60,071 bases of DNA from Mycobacterium europaeum (GTDB lineage: Bacteria > Actinomycetota > Actinomycetes > Mycobacteriales > Mycobacteriaceae), in NCBI RefSeq assembly GCF_002102155.1, contig NZ_LQOU01000056.1, forward strand, positions 1 through 60,071, given 5' to 3'. Below, piece by piece: positions 42,031 through 51,270 of the stretch. The number at the start of each line of letters is the position of its first letter. The stretch's first letter is position 1. The notes beneath the pieces were generated by a model. The model saw only the letters and a list, made by a program, of their open reading frames with translations, did no database searches and was not told where the DNA came from. Made by a program: the position numbers and the translations under genes.

Positions 42031-43743
42031 GTGGGTAACCCGCTGACCCGGCTGCGACGCCGGGCCAAAGACGCTTCGGACGCCGCCGCCGACACCGCTG
42101 CGGCCGATCCGGCCGACGCCGACACCGCTGCGGCCGATCCGGCCGACGCCGACACCGACGCCGAGACCGGACCGGTGAGCGCCGCCGGCACGTCGGAGTC
42201 CAAGCCGGCAAAACCTCAGGTCGCCGGGGAGGGGCGGAACCGGTTCGGCGCCTGGCTGAGCCGGCCCATGACCTCGTTTCATCTGATCATCGCGGTGGCC
42301 GGGCTGCTGACGATCCTCGGCCTGATCATGGTGCTGTCGGCGTCGGGTGTGCGGTCCTACGACGCCGACGGTTCGGCCTGGGTGATCTTCGGCAAGCAGG
42401 TGCTGTGGACGGTGATCGGCCTGATCGCCTGCTACGCGTCGCTGCGGATGTCGGTGCGGTTCATCCGCCGCGTCGCCTTCACCGGCTACGTCGTCACCGT
42501 CATCCTGCTGGTGCTCGTGCTCGTCCCCGGCATCGGAAACCTGGCCAACGGCTCGCGGAAGTGGTTCGTCGTCGCCGGCTTCTCCATGCAGCCGTCCGAG
42601 CTGGCCAAGATCGCGTTCGCCATCTGGGGCGCGCACCTGCTCGCCGCCCGCCGGCTGGAGCGCGCCTCGCTGCGCGAGATGCTGATCCCCCTGGTGCCGG
42701 CCGCGGTCATCGCGCTGGCGCTGATCGTGGCGCAGCCCGACCTCGGGCAGACGGTGTCGCTGGGCATCATCCTGCTGGCGCTGTTGTGGTACGCCGGGCT
42801 GCCGCTGCGCGTCTTCGCCACCTCGCTGCTGGCGGTCGTCATGGCCGGCGCCGTGCTGGCCATGTCGGCGGGTTACCGCTCCGACCGGGTGAAGTCGTGG
42901 ATGAACCCCGAGAACGACCCCATGGACACCGGATACCAGGCCCGCCAGGCCAAGTTCGCCCTGGCGCACGGCGGCATCTTCGGCGACGGCCTGGGGCAGG
43001 GCGTCGCCAAGTGGAACTACCTGCCCAACGCCCACAACGACTTCATCTTCGCGATCATCGGCGAGGAATTGGGCTTTGTCGGCGCCTTCGGGCTACTGGT
43101 CCTGTTCGGGCTATTCGCCTACACCGGGATGCGCATCGCGCGCCGGTCGGCCGACCCCTTCCTGCGGCTGCTGACCGCCACCACGACGATGTGGGTGCTG
43201 GGCCAGGCGTTCATCAACATCGGCTACGTGATCGGCATCCTGCCGGTTACCGGCATCCAGCTTCCGCTCATCTCCGCGGGCGGAACCTCCACGGCGGCAA
43301 CGCTTTTCATGATCGGCATCATGGCGAACGCGGCCCGGCACGAACCCGAGGCGGTGGCCGCGCTGCGCGCCGGCCGCGACGACAAGGTGAACCGGTTCCT
43401 GCGGCTGCCGCTGCCCCAGCCGTACGTGCCGACCCGGCTCGAGTCCTTCCGCGACCGCAAGCGCGGCGGCAAGCCGCCGGCTAACGGCGCCCCTCCCCGC
43501 AAGGGCGCGCGGAAGGCCGCCCAGGCACCCGCCGGCAAGGCCTCCCGCAACGCCTCCCGCACGGCCTCCCGCACGGCCTCCCGCAAGGCCGAGGAACCGC
43601 TGCGGCCGGCGTTCCCGCGCACAGCCGCCCGCCCGGCCCGCAGGGCGGTGCATCATGGATCTGGCCAGCGCTCCGCCAGTCGCGGAGCCGGCCAGCGTCA
43701 GGCACGAGGCGCTCGCACACTGGAAGGTCAGCGTTACGGGTGA
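42031..43743 (+). CDS. ftsW: SEDS glycosyltransferase FtsW
   Basis: 570 residues from GTG 42031, 6 bases after the murD stop. A cytosolic N-terminal region holds a perfect 30-bp tandem duplication (42091-42120, 42121-42150) that repeats DTAAADPADA. Ten membrane helices follow with SEDS marks: NGSRKWF, SMQPSELAK, AHNDFIFAIIGEELG and the PLISAGGTS region. The about 130-residue basic C-terminal tail contains RTAS-type repeats at 43549-43590. FtsW polymerises septal glycan with PbpB. Overlaps murG by GTGA. Confidence 0.95.
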   Translation: MGNPLTRLRRRAKDASDAAADTAAADPADADTAAADPADADTDAETGPVSAAGTSESKPAKPQVAGEGRNRFGAWLSRPMTSFHLIIAVAGLLTILGLIMVLSASGVRSYDADGSAWVIFGKQVLWTVIGLIACYASLRMSVRFIRRVAFTGYVVTVILLVLVLVPGIGNLANGSRKWFVVAGFSMQPSELAKIAFAIWGAHLLAARRLERASLREMLIPLVPAAVIALALIVAQPDLGQTVSLGIILLALLWYAGLPLRVFATSLLAVVMAGAVLAMSAGYRSDRVKSWMNPENDPMDTGYQARQAKFALAHGGIFGDGLGQGVAKWNYLPNAHNDFIFAIIGEELGFVGAFGLLVLFGLFAYTGMRIARRSADPFLRLLTATTTMWVLGQAFINIGYVIGILPVTGIQLPLISAGGTSTAATLFMIGIMANAARHEPEAVAALRAGRDDKVNRFLRLPLPQPYVPTRLESFRDRKRGGKPPANGAPPRKGARKAAQAPAGKASRNASRTASRTASRKAEEPLRPAFPRTAARPARRAVHHGSGQRSASRGAGQRQARGARTLEGQRYG

Positions 43744-44960
43744 ACGACACGGTCAGCAAGCCGGCCGGCGGGCTGGGGGCAAGCCCCCAGCCCGCCGGTG
43801 CCGCGTTGTCGTCTTTTCGGCCGCTCAGGCCACTGTCGGTGGTACTGGCCGGCGGCGGCACCGCCGGCCATGTCGAGCCCGCGATGGCCGTGGCCGACGC
43901 GCTGAGCGCGCTGGATCCGCAGGTGCGCATCACCGCGCTGGGCACCCACCGGGGGCTCGAGACCCGGCTGGTGCCCCAGCGCGGCTACCACCTCGAGCTG
44001 ATCACGCCGGTGCCGCTGCCGCGTAAGCCCAGCGGCGACCTGGCGCGGCTGCCCCCGCGGGTGTGGCGCGCGGTCCGGGAGACCCGCGCCGTGCTCGACG
44101 CGGTGGAGGCCGACGTCGTCGTCGGTTTCGGCGGATACGTGGCGCTGCCGGCGTACCTGGCCGCCCGCGGGATCCCGCGCGGGCTCAGCCGCCGGCGCCG
44201 CGTCCCGGTGCTGATCCACGAAGCCAACGCGAGCGCCGGGCTGGCCAACCGGGTGGGCGCCCGCGGCGCCGACCGGGTGCTGTCGGCGGTGCCCGACTGC
44301 GGGCTGCCGCGCGCCGAGGTGGTGGGCGTGCCGGTGCGGGCCGCCATCACCACGCTGGACCGTGCGGCCCTGCGCGCCGAGGCGCGCAGGCATTTCGGGT
44401 TCGCCGACGACGCGCGGGTGCTGCTGGTGTTCGGCGGTTCGCAGGGTGCCGTGTCGCTGAACCGGGCGGTGTCCGGGGCCGCGGCGGACCTGGCCGCCGC
44501 GGGCGTGTCGGTGCTGCACGCGCACGGCCCGAAGAACACCCTGGAGCTGCCGGAGCGCCGGCCCGGTGATCCGCCCTACTTGGCGGTGCCCTACCTGGAT
44601 CGGATGGATCTGGCCTACGCCGCGGCCGACCTGGCGATCTGCCGGTCCGGCGCGATGACCGTCGCCGAGGTCTCGGCGGTCGGCCTGCCCGCCATCTACG
44701 TGCCGCTGCCGATCGGCAACGGCGAGCAGCGGCTCAACGCGCTGCCGGTGGTCAACGCCGGCGGCGGCATGGTGGTCGCCGACGCCGCCCTGACGCCGGA
44801 GCTGGTGGCCCGCGAGGTGGCGGGGCTGCTCAACGACGCGCCGCGGCTGGCGGCGATGACGAAGGCCGCCGCGCGGGTCGGGCACCCCGACGCGGCGCGC
44901 CGGGTGGCCCAGGCGGCGCTCGACATCGCCAGGAAGGCAGCGGCGGGAGGGCGACGGTGA
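43740..44960 (+). CDS. murG: UDP-GlcNAc:lipid I GlcNAc transferase MurG
   Basis: 406 residues from GTG 43740. A variable 30-residue N-terminus precedes the GT28 glycine loop VVLAGGGTAGHVEPAMAVADAL. Other marks are VVGFGGYVALPA, IHEANASAGLANR, the second loop FGGSQGAVSLN and the acceptor region CRSGAMTVAEVSAVGLPAIYVPLPIGNGEQ. A short basic insertion (GIPRGLSRRRR) precedes the IHEAN strand. It makes lipid II on the inner membrane face. Coupled to ftsW and murC by 4-nt overlaps. Confidence 0.95.
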   Translation: MNDTVSKPAGGLGASPQPAGAALSSFRPLRPLSVVLAGGGTAGHVEPAMAVADALSALDPQVRITALGTHRGLETRLVPQRGYHLELITPVPLPRKPSGDLARLPPRVWRAVRETRAVLDAVEADVVVGFGGYVALPAYLAARGIPRGLSRRRRVPVLIHEANASAGLANRVGARGADRVLSAVPDCGLPRAEVVGVPVRAAITTLDRAALRAEARRHFGFADDARVLLVFGGSQGAVSLNRAVSGAAADLAAAGVSVLHAHGPKNTLELPERRPGDPPYLAVPYLDRMDLAYAAADLAICRSGAMTVAEVSAVGLPAIYVPLPIGNGEQRLNALPVVNAGGGMVVADAALTPELVAREVAGLLNDAPRLAAMTKAAARVGHPDAARRVAQAALDIARKAAAGGRR

Positions 44961-46429
44961 ACGCCGAACAGCTGCCGCCCGAGCTGCACCGGGTGCACAT
45001 GGTGGGCATCGGGGGAGCCGGCATGTCGGGCATCGCCCGCATACTGCTGGACCGCGGCGCGCTGGTGTCCGGCTCGGACGCCAAGGAGTCCCGCGGCGTG
45101 CACGCCCTGCGGGCCCGGGGCGCGTCGATCCGCATCGGCCACGACGCGTCGTCGCTCGACCTGTTGCCCGGCGGCCCGACCGCGGTCATCACCACCCACG
45201 CCGCCATCCCGAAGACCAACCCCGAGCTCGTCGAGGCCCGGCGGCGCGGCATCCCGGTGATCCTGCGGCCCGCGGTCTTGGCCAGGCTGATGGACGGGCG
45301 CACCACCCTGATGGTCACCGGGACCCACGGCAAGACCACGACCACGTCGATGTTGATCGTGGCGCTGCAGCATTGCGGGCGCGACCCGTCCTTCGCGGTC
45401 GGCGGCGAGATGGGGGAGGCCGGAACCAACGCGCATCACGGCAGCGGCGACTGCTTCGTCGCCGAGGCCGACGAAAGCGACGGCTCGCTGCTGGAATACA
45501 CGCCCAACGTCGCGGTGGTCACCAACATCGAGACCGATCACCTGGACTTCTACGGCACCGCCGAGGCCTACGTCGGGGTGTTCGACGCCTTCGTGGAGCG
45601 ACTCGCGCCCGGGGGAGCGCTGGTGGTGTGCGTCGACGACCCGGGCGCGGCCGCACTGGCCGACCGCACCGCCGAACTGGGAATCCGGGTGCTGCGCTAC
45701 GGATCCGCGCCGGAGCAGGGGCTCGCGGCCGCGCTGTTGTCCTGGGAGCAGCAGGGCACCGAAGCGGTCGCGCACATCCAGCTGACCCCGGAATCGGGCC
45801 CCGAACCGTTTCCCCGCGTGATGCGGCTGTCGGTGCCCGGTCGGCACATGGCGCTCAACGCGCTGGGTGCGCTGCTGGCGGCGACCGAGATCGGCGCCCC
45901 GGTCGACGCGGTGCTCGACGGGCTGGCCGGGTTCGAGGGGGTGCGGCGGCGGTTCGAACTGGTCGGCAACGCCGGGTCGGTGCGCGTCTTCGACGACTAC
46001 GCCCACCATCCCACCGAGATCAGCGCCACGCTGGCCGCGGTCCGCACGGTGCTCGAGCAGAGCGGCGGCGGGCGCAGCCTTGTGGTGTTTCAGCCTCATT
46101 TGTATTCGCGCACAAAGGAATTCGCCGTCGAATTCGGTCGCGCGCTCGATGCCGCCGACGAGGTGTTCGTCCTCGACGTCTACGGTGCGCGCGAGCAACC
46201 ACTGGCCGGCGTCAGCGGCGCGAGCGTCGCCGAGCACGTCACCGTGCCGGTGCGCTACCTGCCCGACTTCTCCGCGGTCGCCGAACAGGTGGCCGCGGCC
46301 GCCGGTCCGGGGGACGTCATCGTCACGATGGGCGCGGGCGACGTGACGCTGCTGGGGCCGGAGATCGTGACCGCGCTGCGGATCAGGGACAACCGCAGTG
46401 CGCCCGGCCGCCCGGGGGTCCTGCAATGA
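44957..46429 (+). CDS. murC: UDP-MurNAc:L-alanine ligase MurC
   Basis: 490 residues from GTG 44957, overlapping murG by GTGA. First amino-acid ligase of the precursor path. Visible: the Rossmann-like opening VHMVGIGGAGMSGIARI, ATP site VTGTHGKTTTTSM, EADESDGSLLEY, and FDDYAHHPTEI of the C-terminal domain. Length fits the family (about 490). It ends in an ATGA overlap with ftsQ. Confidence 0.96.
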   Translation: MNAEQLPPELHRVHMVGIGGAGMSGIARILLDRGALVSGSDAKESRGVHALRARGASIRIGHDASSLDLLPGGPTAVITTHAAIPKTNPELVEARRRGIPVILRPAVLARLMDGRTTLMVTGTHGKTTTTSMLIVALQHCGRDPSFAVGGEMGEAGTNAHHGSGDCFVAEADESDGSLLEYTPNVAVVTNIETDHLDFYGTAEAYVGVFDAFVERLAPGGALVVCVDDPGAAALADRTAELGIRVLRYGSAPEQGLAAALLSWEQQGTEAVAHIQLTPESGPEPFPRVMRLSVPGRHMALNALGALLAATEIGAPVDAVLDGLAGFEGVRRRFELVGNAGSVRVFDDYAHHPTEISATLAAVRTVLEQSGGGRSLVVFQPHLYSRTKEFAVEFGRALDAADEVFVLDVYGAREQPLAGVSGASVAEHVTVPVRYLPDFSAVAEQVAAAAGPGDVIVTMGAGDVTLLGPEIVTALRIRDNRSAPGRPGVLQ

Positions 46430-47370
46430 CCCAGCCGAACGACGCGACGCCGGTGGTCGGCGAGCCCGCCGACGCCCACGCGGCCGCCGACGACCTCACC
46501 GAGCCGCTCTTCGTCGGAGGGCCGGCGGCCGAAACGCCGGCGGACCCGGAGGAATTCGAGGGCCCGCGCCGGCGGGCCCGCCGGGAACGAGCGGAACGCC
46601 GCGCCGCGCAGGCGCGCGCCACCGCGATCGAAGAGGCGCGCCGCGAGGCCAAACGCCGGGCCAGCGGGCGCCCGCTCGACGAGCCCAAACCCGTCGCCCG
46701 GGGCGTGGTTCGCGGCCTGAAGATGCTGCTGGTGACCGTGCTGCTGGTCGTCCTCGGCATCGGGCTGGCGTTGATCCTGTATTTCACCCCCGCGATGTCG
46801 GCCCGCAACATCGTCGTGGTCGGCACCGGCGAGGTGACCCGGGAAGAGGTGCTGGACGCGGCGCGGGTGCGGCCCGGGACCCCGCTGCTGCAGATCAACA
46901 CCAACCAGGTCGCCGACCGGGTGGCGGCGATCCGGCGGGTGGCCAGCGCGCGGGTGCAGCGTCAATACCCGTCGGCGTTGCGCATCACCATCGTCGAGCG
47001 GGCTCCGGTGGCCGTGAAGGACTTTCCGGACGGCCCGCATCTCTTCGACCGGGACGGCGTCGATTTCGCGACCGGGCCGCCGCCGCCGGCGCTGCCGTAT
47101 CTCGACGTCGCCAACCCCGGTCCCAACGACCCGGCGACCAAGGCCGCGCTGCAGGTGCTGACCGCGCTGCGGCCCGAGGTCGCTGGCCAGGTGGGCCGGA
47201 TCGCGGCGCCGTCGGTGGCGTCGATCACGCTCACGTTGGGCGACGGCCGGGTGGTGATCTGGGGGACGACCGATCGCACCGACGAGAAGGCCGAGAAGCT
47301 GGCCGCGCTGCTGACGCAGCCGGGGCGGACCTACGACGTGTCCAGCCCCGACCTGCCGACGGTGAAGTAA
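46426..47370 (+). CDS. ftsQ: Divisome protein FtsQ
   Basis: 314 residues from ATG 46426, equal to the M. tuberculosis protein. An acidic then strongly basic cytosolic N-terminus of about 100 residues (RRRARRERAERRAAQ), one membrane helix (LLVTVLLVVLGIGLALIL), a POTRA domain beginning SARNIVVVGTGEVTREEV, and a beta domain. FtsQ binds FtsB/FtsL and recruits the septal synthase pair. Last gene of the overlapping murE-ftsQ run; ftsZ follows after 233 bases with its own control region. Confidence 0.94.
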   Translation: MTQPNDATPVVGEPADAHAAADDLTEPLFVGGPAAETPADPEEFEGPRRRARRERAERRAAQARATAIEEARREAKRRASGRPLDEPKPVARGVVRGLKMLLVTVLLVVLGIGLALILYFTPAMSARNIVVVGTGEVTREEVLDAARVRPGTPLLQINTNQVADRVAAIRRVASARVQRQYPSALRITIVERAPVAVKDFPDGPHLFDRDGVDFATGPPPPALPYLDVANPGPNDPATKAALQVLTALRPEVAGQVGRIAAPSVASITLTLGDGRVVIWGTTDRTDEKAEKLAALLTQPGRTYDVSSPDLPTVK

Positions 47371-47603
47371 AAAAGCCCGTCGACCCCGGCGGGTGTGACG
47401 GCGGCAACAGAAAAAATTTGCGAGCCGCGCCTCGGCGCGCCTGCGGGGTTAGGGCGCGCCATGCCCATACCGTTCTGGTTGCGCGGAACTACTTGACATA
47501 ACTCTAACTCTATGGTTGAGGTTGAGGGTTTGCCAGGGCGGGCCGCACACGTTCGGGAGGAATCCCGTCGCGAAGAACTTGAGCCCATCAGGGAGGAAAC
47601 CGA
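47371..47603 (+). promoter_or_regulatory. ftsZ promoter/leader region
   Basis: 233 bases with a marked AT-rich segment. TTGACA at 47493-47498 is a consensus -35, but the only -10-like hexamer near it, TATGGT (47511), is just 12 bases away. Around it, tandem CTCTAA/CTCTAT (47502-47513) face tandem GTTGAGG/TTGAGG (47515-47526), a loose inverted repeat that may be an operator. GGGAGGAAACC (47591-47601) is a strong ribosome site for ATG 47604. Multiple ftsZ promoters are known in mycobacteria. Confidence 0.6.
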
Positions 47604-48761
47604 ATGATGACCCCCCCGCATAACTACCTGGCCGTCATCAAGGTCGTCGGCATCGGTGGCGGCGGTGTCAACGCCGTGAACCGCATGATCGAGCAGGGCC
47701 TCAAGGGCGTGGAGTTCATCGCGATCAACACCGACGCGCAGGCGCTGTTGATGAGCGATGCCGACGTCAAACTCGACGTCGGCCGCGACTCCACCCGCGG
47801 GTTGGGCGCCGGCGCGGACCCGGAGGTCGGCCGCAAGGCCGCCGAGGACGCCAAGGACGAGATCGAGGAGCTGCTGCGCGGCGCGGACATGGTGTTCGTC
47901 ACCGCCGGTGAGGGCGGTGGGACGGGCACCGGCGGCGCGCCGGTGGTCGCCAGCATCGCCCGCAAGCTGGGCGCGCTCACCGTCGGCGTGGTCACCCGGC
48001 CGTTCTCCTTCGAGGGCAAGCGCCGCGGTTCGCAGGCCGAAGGCGGCATCAACACGCTGCGGGAAAGCTGCGACACGCTGATCGTCATCCCCAACGACCG
48101 GTTGCTGCAGATGGGGGATGCCGCGGTCTCCCTGATGGACGCGTTCCGCAGCGCCGACGAGGTGCTGCTCAACGGCGTGCAGGGCATCACCGACCTGATC
48201 ACCACGCCAGGGTTGATCAACGTCGACTTCGCCGACGTCAAGGGCATCATGTCCGGCGCGGGCACCGCGCTGATGGGCATCGGGTCGGCGCGCGGCGAGG
48301 GCCGGTCGCTGAAGGCCGCCGAGATCGCGATCAACTCGCCGCTGCTGGAGCAATCCATGGAGGGCGCCCAGGGCGTGCTGATGTCCATCGCCGGCGGCAG
48401 CGACCTGGGCCTGTTCGAGATCAACGAGGCGGCCTCGCTGGTGCAGGACGCCGCCCACCAGGACGCCAACATCATCTTCGGCACCGTCATCGACGACTCG
48501 CTGGGCGACGAGGTCCGCGTCACCGTTATCGCCGCAGGCTTCAGTGCGGCCGGACCCGGCCGCAGGCCCGTGGTCGGAGACAGTGCAGGCGAAAAGGGTG
48601 GGGCACACCGGATCGAATCGGCGAAGGCCGGCAAGCTCACCTCGACGCTGTTCGAACCCGTCGACGCGGTCAGCGTGCCGCTGCAAACCAACGGCGCCAC
48701 GCTGAACATCGGCGGTGGCGACGACGACGACGTCGACGTGCCGCCGTTCATGCGCCGCTGA
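47604..48761 (+). CDS. ftsZ: Cell division GTPase FtsZ
   Basis: 385 residues from ATG 47604, preceded by GGGAGG. The tubulin-like GTPase forms the Z ring. The glycine loop GIGGGGVNAVNRM, tubulin signature GGGTGTGGAP, T7 loop NVDFADVKGIM and the terminal conserved peptide DDDVDVPPFMRR (binding SepF and other partners) are all visible. The C-terminal linker is short, as in mycobacteria. Transcribed from its own leader, and followed by pgeF, yggS-like and sepF genes. Confidence 0.97.
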   Translation: MMTPPHNYLAVIKVVGIGGGGVNAVNRMIEQGLKGVEFIAINTDAQALLMSDADVKLDVGRDSTRGLGAGADPEVGRKAAEDAKDEIEELLRGADMVFVTAGEGGGTGTGGAPVVASIARKLGALTVGVVTRPFSFEGKRRGSQAEGGINTLRESCDTLIVIPNDRLLQMGDAAVSLMDAFRSADEVLLNGVQGITDLITTPGLINVDFADVKGIMSGAGTALMGIGSARGEGRSLKAAEIAINSPLLEQSMEGAQGVLMSIAGGSDLGLFEINEAASLVQDAAHQDANIIFGTVIDDSLGDEVRVTVIAAGFSAAGPGRRPVVGDSAGEKGGAHRIESAKAGKLTSTLFEPVDAVSVPLQTNGATLNIGGGDDDDVDVPPFMRR

Positions 48762-48862
48762 GGGTCTCGATTTGCTTGCCAGTGCGCGACAAACCGGCCA
48801 AGAAACATAGGGGTCGGATGGTGGTGCCGTCAGGCAGGCAGTGCGCTCCGGATACTGGACGG

Positions 48863-49579
48863 GTGAGCGTGCGCATCCGGCGGGTGACCACCACCCGCGC
48901 GGGCGGTGTATCCGAAGCACCGTTCGACTCCTTCAATCTGGGCGACCACGTCGGCGACGACCCGGCGGCGGTGGCCGCCAACCGAAACCGGCTCGCCAGC
49001 GCGATCGGACTCGGGCCCGACCGCGTGGTGTGGATGAACCAGGTCCACGGTGACAACGTCGAGGTGGTCGATGGTCCTCAGAGGGCCGCCGTCGGCGGCA
49101 AGGTAGGCACCGACGCCCTGGTCACCAGCACCCCGCGGCTGGCCCTGGCGGTGGTGACCGCCGACTGCGTGCCGGTGCTGCTGGCGGACGCGCGCGCCGG
49201 CGTGGCCGCGGCGGTGCATGCCGGTCGCGTCGGCGCCCAGCTCGGGGTGGTGGCCCGCACCGTGGAGGCGATGCTCGCCCTCGGCGCGCACGCCGAGGAC
49301 ATCTCGGCCCTGCTCGGCCCGGCGGTCAGCGGTCGCAACTACGAGGTGCCCGCGGCCATGGCCGACGAGGTGGAGGCCACGCTGCCCGGCAGCCGCACCA
49401 CCACCGCGGCCGGCACCCCCGGACTCGACCTTCGTGCCGGAATCGCTTGCCAGATCAAGAATTTGGGCGTCACGGCCATCGACATCGATCCGCGGTGCAC
49501 GGTGGCCGACCCGACCTTGTTCAGCCATCGCCGGGACGCGCCGACGGGGCGGCTGGCGTCGTTGGTGTGGATGGAGTGA
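48863..49579 (+). CDS. pgeF: YfiH/PgeF-family (LACC1-like) polyphenol oxidase/peptidoglycan editing factor
   Basis: 238 residues from GTG 48863; the frame is open from 48776 but that stretch has weak coding character. Family marks are NQVHGD, TADCVPVLL (metal Cys) and VHAGR. In the last the usual HAGWRG is HAGRVGAQ, a change also present in M. tuberculosis as I recall. Homologues act on purine nucleosides or remove misincorporated serine from wall precursors. Its position after ftsZ favours a wall-quality role. Stop overlaps the next gene by GTGA. Confidence 0.85.
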   Translation: MSVRIRRVTTTRAGGVSEAPFDSFNLGDHVGDDPAAVAANRNRLASAIGLGPDRVVWMNQVHGDNVEVVDGPQRAAVGGKVGTDALVTSTPRLALAVVTADCVPVLLADARAGVAAAVHAGRVGAQLGVVARTVEAMLALGAHAEDISALLGPAVSGRNYEVPAAMADEVEATLPGSRTTTAAGTPGLDLRAGIACQIKNLGVTAIDIDPRCTVADPTLFSHRRDAPTGRLASLVWME

Positions 49580-50373
49580 CCACGATGGGGGATAGGACGC
49601 CGGCCCCGACAGGTCCCGGCGACCGTGAAACGGAATTGATGCACGCATTAGCTTCCGTGCGCTCGCGCCTTGCGGCGGCCGCCGAAGCGGCGGGTCGCAA
49701 TGTCGGTGAAATCGAACTCCTGCCGATTACCAAATTCTTTCCAGCAACCGATGTCGTGACTTTGTCCCGATTAGGTTGCCGGGCCGTCGGCGAATCGCGG
49801 GATCAGGAAGCGTCGGCAAAAGTGAGCGAAGTCACCAAACTGATGGCGGCCTCTTCGCGGGCGGACACGCCGCCCCTGCGCTGGCACATGGTGGGCCACA
49901 TTCAGCGGAACAAGGCCCGCTCGGTTGCCCGCTGGGCGCACACCGCCCACTCGGTCGACAGCTCACAGCTGATCGGCGCCCTCGACCGGGGCGTGTCGGC
50001 GGCGCTGGGCGAGGGCCGCCGCGCCGACCCGATGCGGATCTACGTTCAGCTCAGCCTCGACGGCGACGAGTCGCGCGGCGGTGTCGACATCTCGGCGCCC
50101 GGGGCGGTCGACCAGCTGTGCGACCAGGTCGAGGAGTCCAAGCACCTGGAACTGGTCGGGCTGATGGCGATCCCGCCGCTGGGCTCGGATCCCGATGCGG
50201 CCTTCGAGCGCCTGCGAACCGAGCACCTGCGGGTCCTCGCGTCCCATCCGAACGCCGTCGGGCTGTCCGCGGGGATGTCCGACGATTTCGAAGTTGCTGT
50301 CAAACACGGTTCCACATGTGTGCGTGTCGGTACCGCGCTATTGGGCCCGCGGCCGCTACCGTCACCGTATTAA
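49576..50373 (+). CDS. YggS-family PLP homeostasis protein (Rv2148c-like)
   Basis: 265 residues from GTG 49576, overlapping pgeF by 4 nt. A single-domain alanine-racemase-like TIM barrel; the PLP Lys is in LLPITKFFPATD, with WHMVGHIQRNKA, LSAGMSDDFEVAVKHGSTCVRVG completing the family pattern (positions about 90, 225-245). It buffers free pyridoxal phosphate and has no known catalytic turnover. The conserved placement next to sepF holds across actinobacteria and firmicutes. Confidence 0.9.
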   Translation: MTTMGDRTPAPTGPGDRETELMHALASVRSRLAAAAEAAGRNVGEIELLPITKFFPATDVVTLSRLGCRAVGESRDQEASAKVSEVTKLMAASSRADTPPLRWHMVGHIQRNKARSVARWAHTAHSVDSSQLIGALDRGVSAALGEGRRADPMRIYVQLSLDGDESRGGVDISAPGAVDQLCDQVEESKHLELVGLMAIPPLGSDPDAAFERLRTEHLRVLASHPNAVGLSAGMSDDFEVAVKHGSTCVRVGTALLGPRPLPSPY

Positions 50374-50435
50374 GTCACTGTAGTCACATCTTCATCACTG
50401 ACACCAAGCATCAGGGGCTAGAAGGGGTCAACGCA

Positions 50436-51113
50436 ATGAGCACACTGCACAAAGTCAAGGCCTATTTCGGTATGGCCCCGATGGAGGACTACGACGACGA
50501 GTATTACGACGACCACGCACCCTCCCGCGGTTTCCCGCGGCCGCGTTTCGACGACGGCTACGGACGCCTGGAAGGACGCCTGGAAGGGCGCCTGGAAGGA
50601 CGCTACGAGGGCCGCGACTACGACGACCCGCGTGAGCCCGCCGACTACCCGCCGCCGGGCGGCTACCGCGGCGGCTACGGGGAGGAGTCCCGCTACGGCG
50701 CCGTCCATCCCCGCGAGTTCGAACGGTCGGAGATGGGCAGGCCCCGCTTCGGGTCCTGGCTGCGCAACTCCACCCGCGGTGCGCTGGCGATGGACCCGCG
50801 CCGGATGGCGATGATGTTCGAGGAGGGCCACCCGCTCTCGAAGATCACCACGCTGCGGCCGAAGGACTACAGCGAGGCCCGCACCATCGGCGAGCGGTTC
50901 CGCGACGGCACGCCGGTGATCATGGACCTGGTGTCGATGGACAACGCCGACGCCAAGCGCCTCGTCGACTTCGCGGCCGGACTCGCCTTCGCGTTGCGGG
51001 GCTCCTTCGACAAGGTGGCGACCAAGGTGTTCCTGCTGTCGCCCGCCGACGTCGATGTGTCCCCTGAGGAGCGCCGGCGGATCGCCGAAACCGGCTTCTA
51101 CGCCTACCAATAA
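50436..51113 (+). CDS. sepF: Cell division protein SepF
   Basis: 225 residues from ATG 50436. An N-terminal amphipathic membrane-binding helix (MSTLHKVKAYFGMAPMEDY), an acidic disordered linker, and the SepF dimer domain (about 130-215, TLRPKDYSEARTIGERFRDGTPVIMDL in part). It links FtsZ to the membrane. The linker holds a 12-bp tandem repeat (50562-50609) coding GRLE-type units; the second and third copies are near-perfect, so this region may vary in length between strains. Confidence 0.94.
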   Translation: MSTLHKVKAYFGMAPMEDYDDEYYDDHAPSRGFPRPRFDDGYGRLEGRLEGRLEGRYEGRDYDDPREPADYPPPGGYRGGYGEESRYGAVHPREFERSEMGRPRFGSWLRNSTRGALAMDPRRMAMMFEEGHPLSKITTLRPKDYSEARTIGERFRDGTPVIMDLVSMDNADAKRLVDFAAGLAFALRGSFDKVATKVFLLSPADVDVSPEERRRIAETGFYAYQ

Positions 51114-51270
51114 CGCCCACCGAGCACCCCGGCCCGGCACCGCCGGTCTCGTCGCCGCCCTCGGTCGCGGCCGACTGAGATGTGGCCGGGGTCCGGGAGT
51201 CGGTACGCTGGCATTCGCCGCGCAAGCCCGCGGCGCTTGACATCTCATCGGTAAGGTCGGGGCTCTTCAG

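Noticed and set aside
47371..47400. Rho-independent terminator after ftsQ
   Set aside because: The stem (CCCG ... CGGG) is short and imperfect, and the A-run precedes rather than follows it.
49776..50435. Upstream extension of sepF through the yggS-like gene
   Set aside because: It is an out-of-frame reading of a certain gene, and ATG 50436 gives the conserved SepF N-terminal helix.
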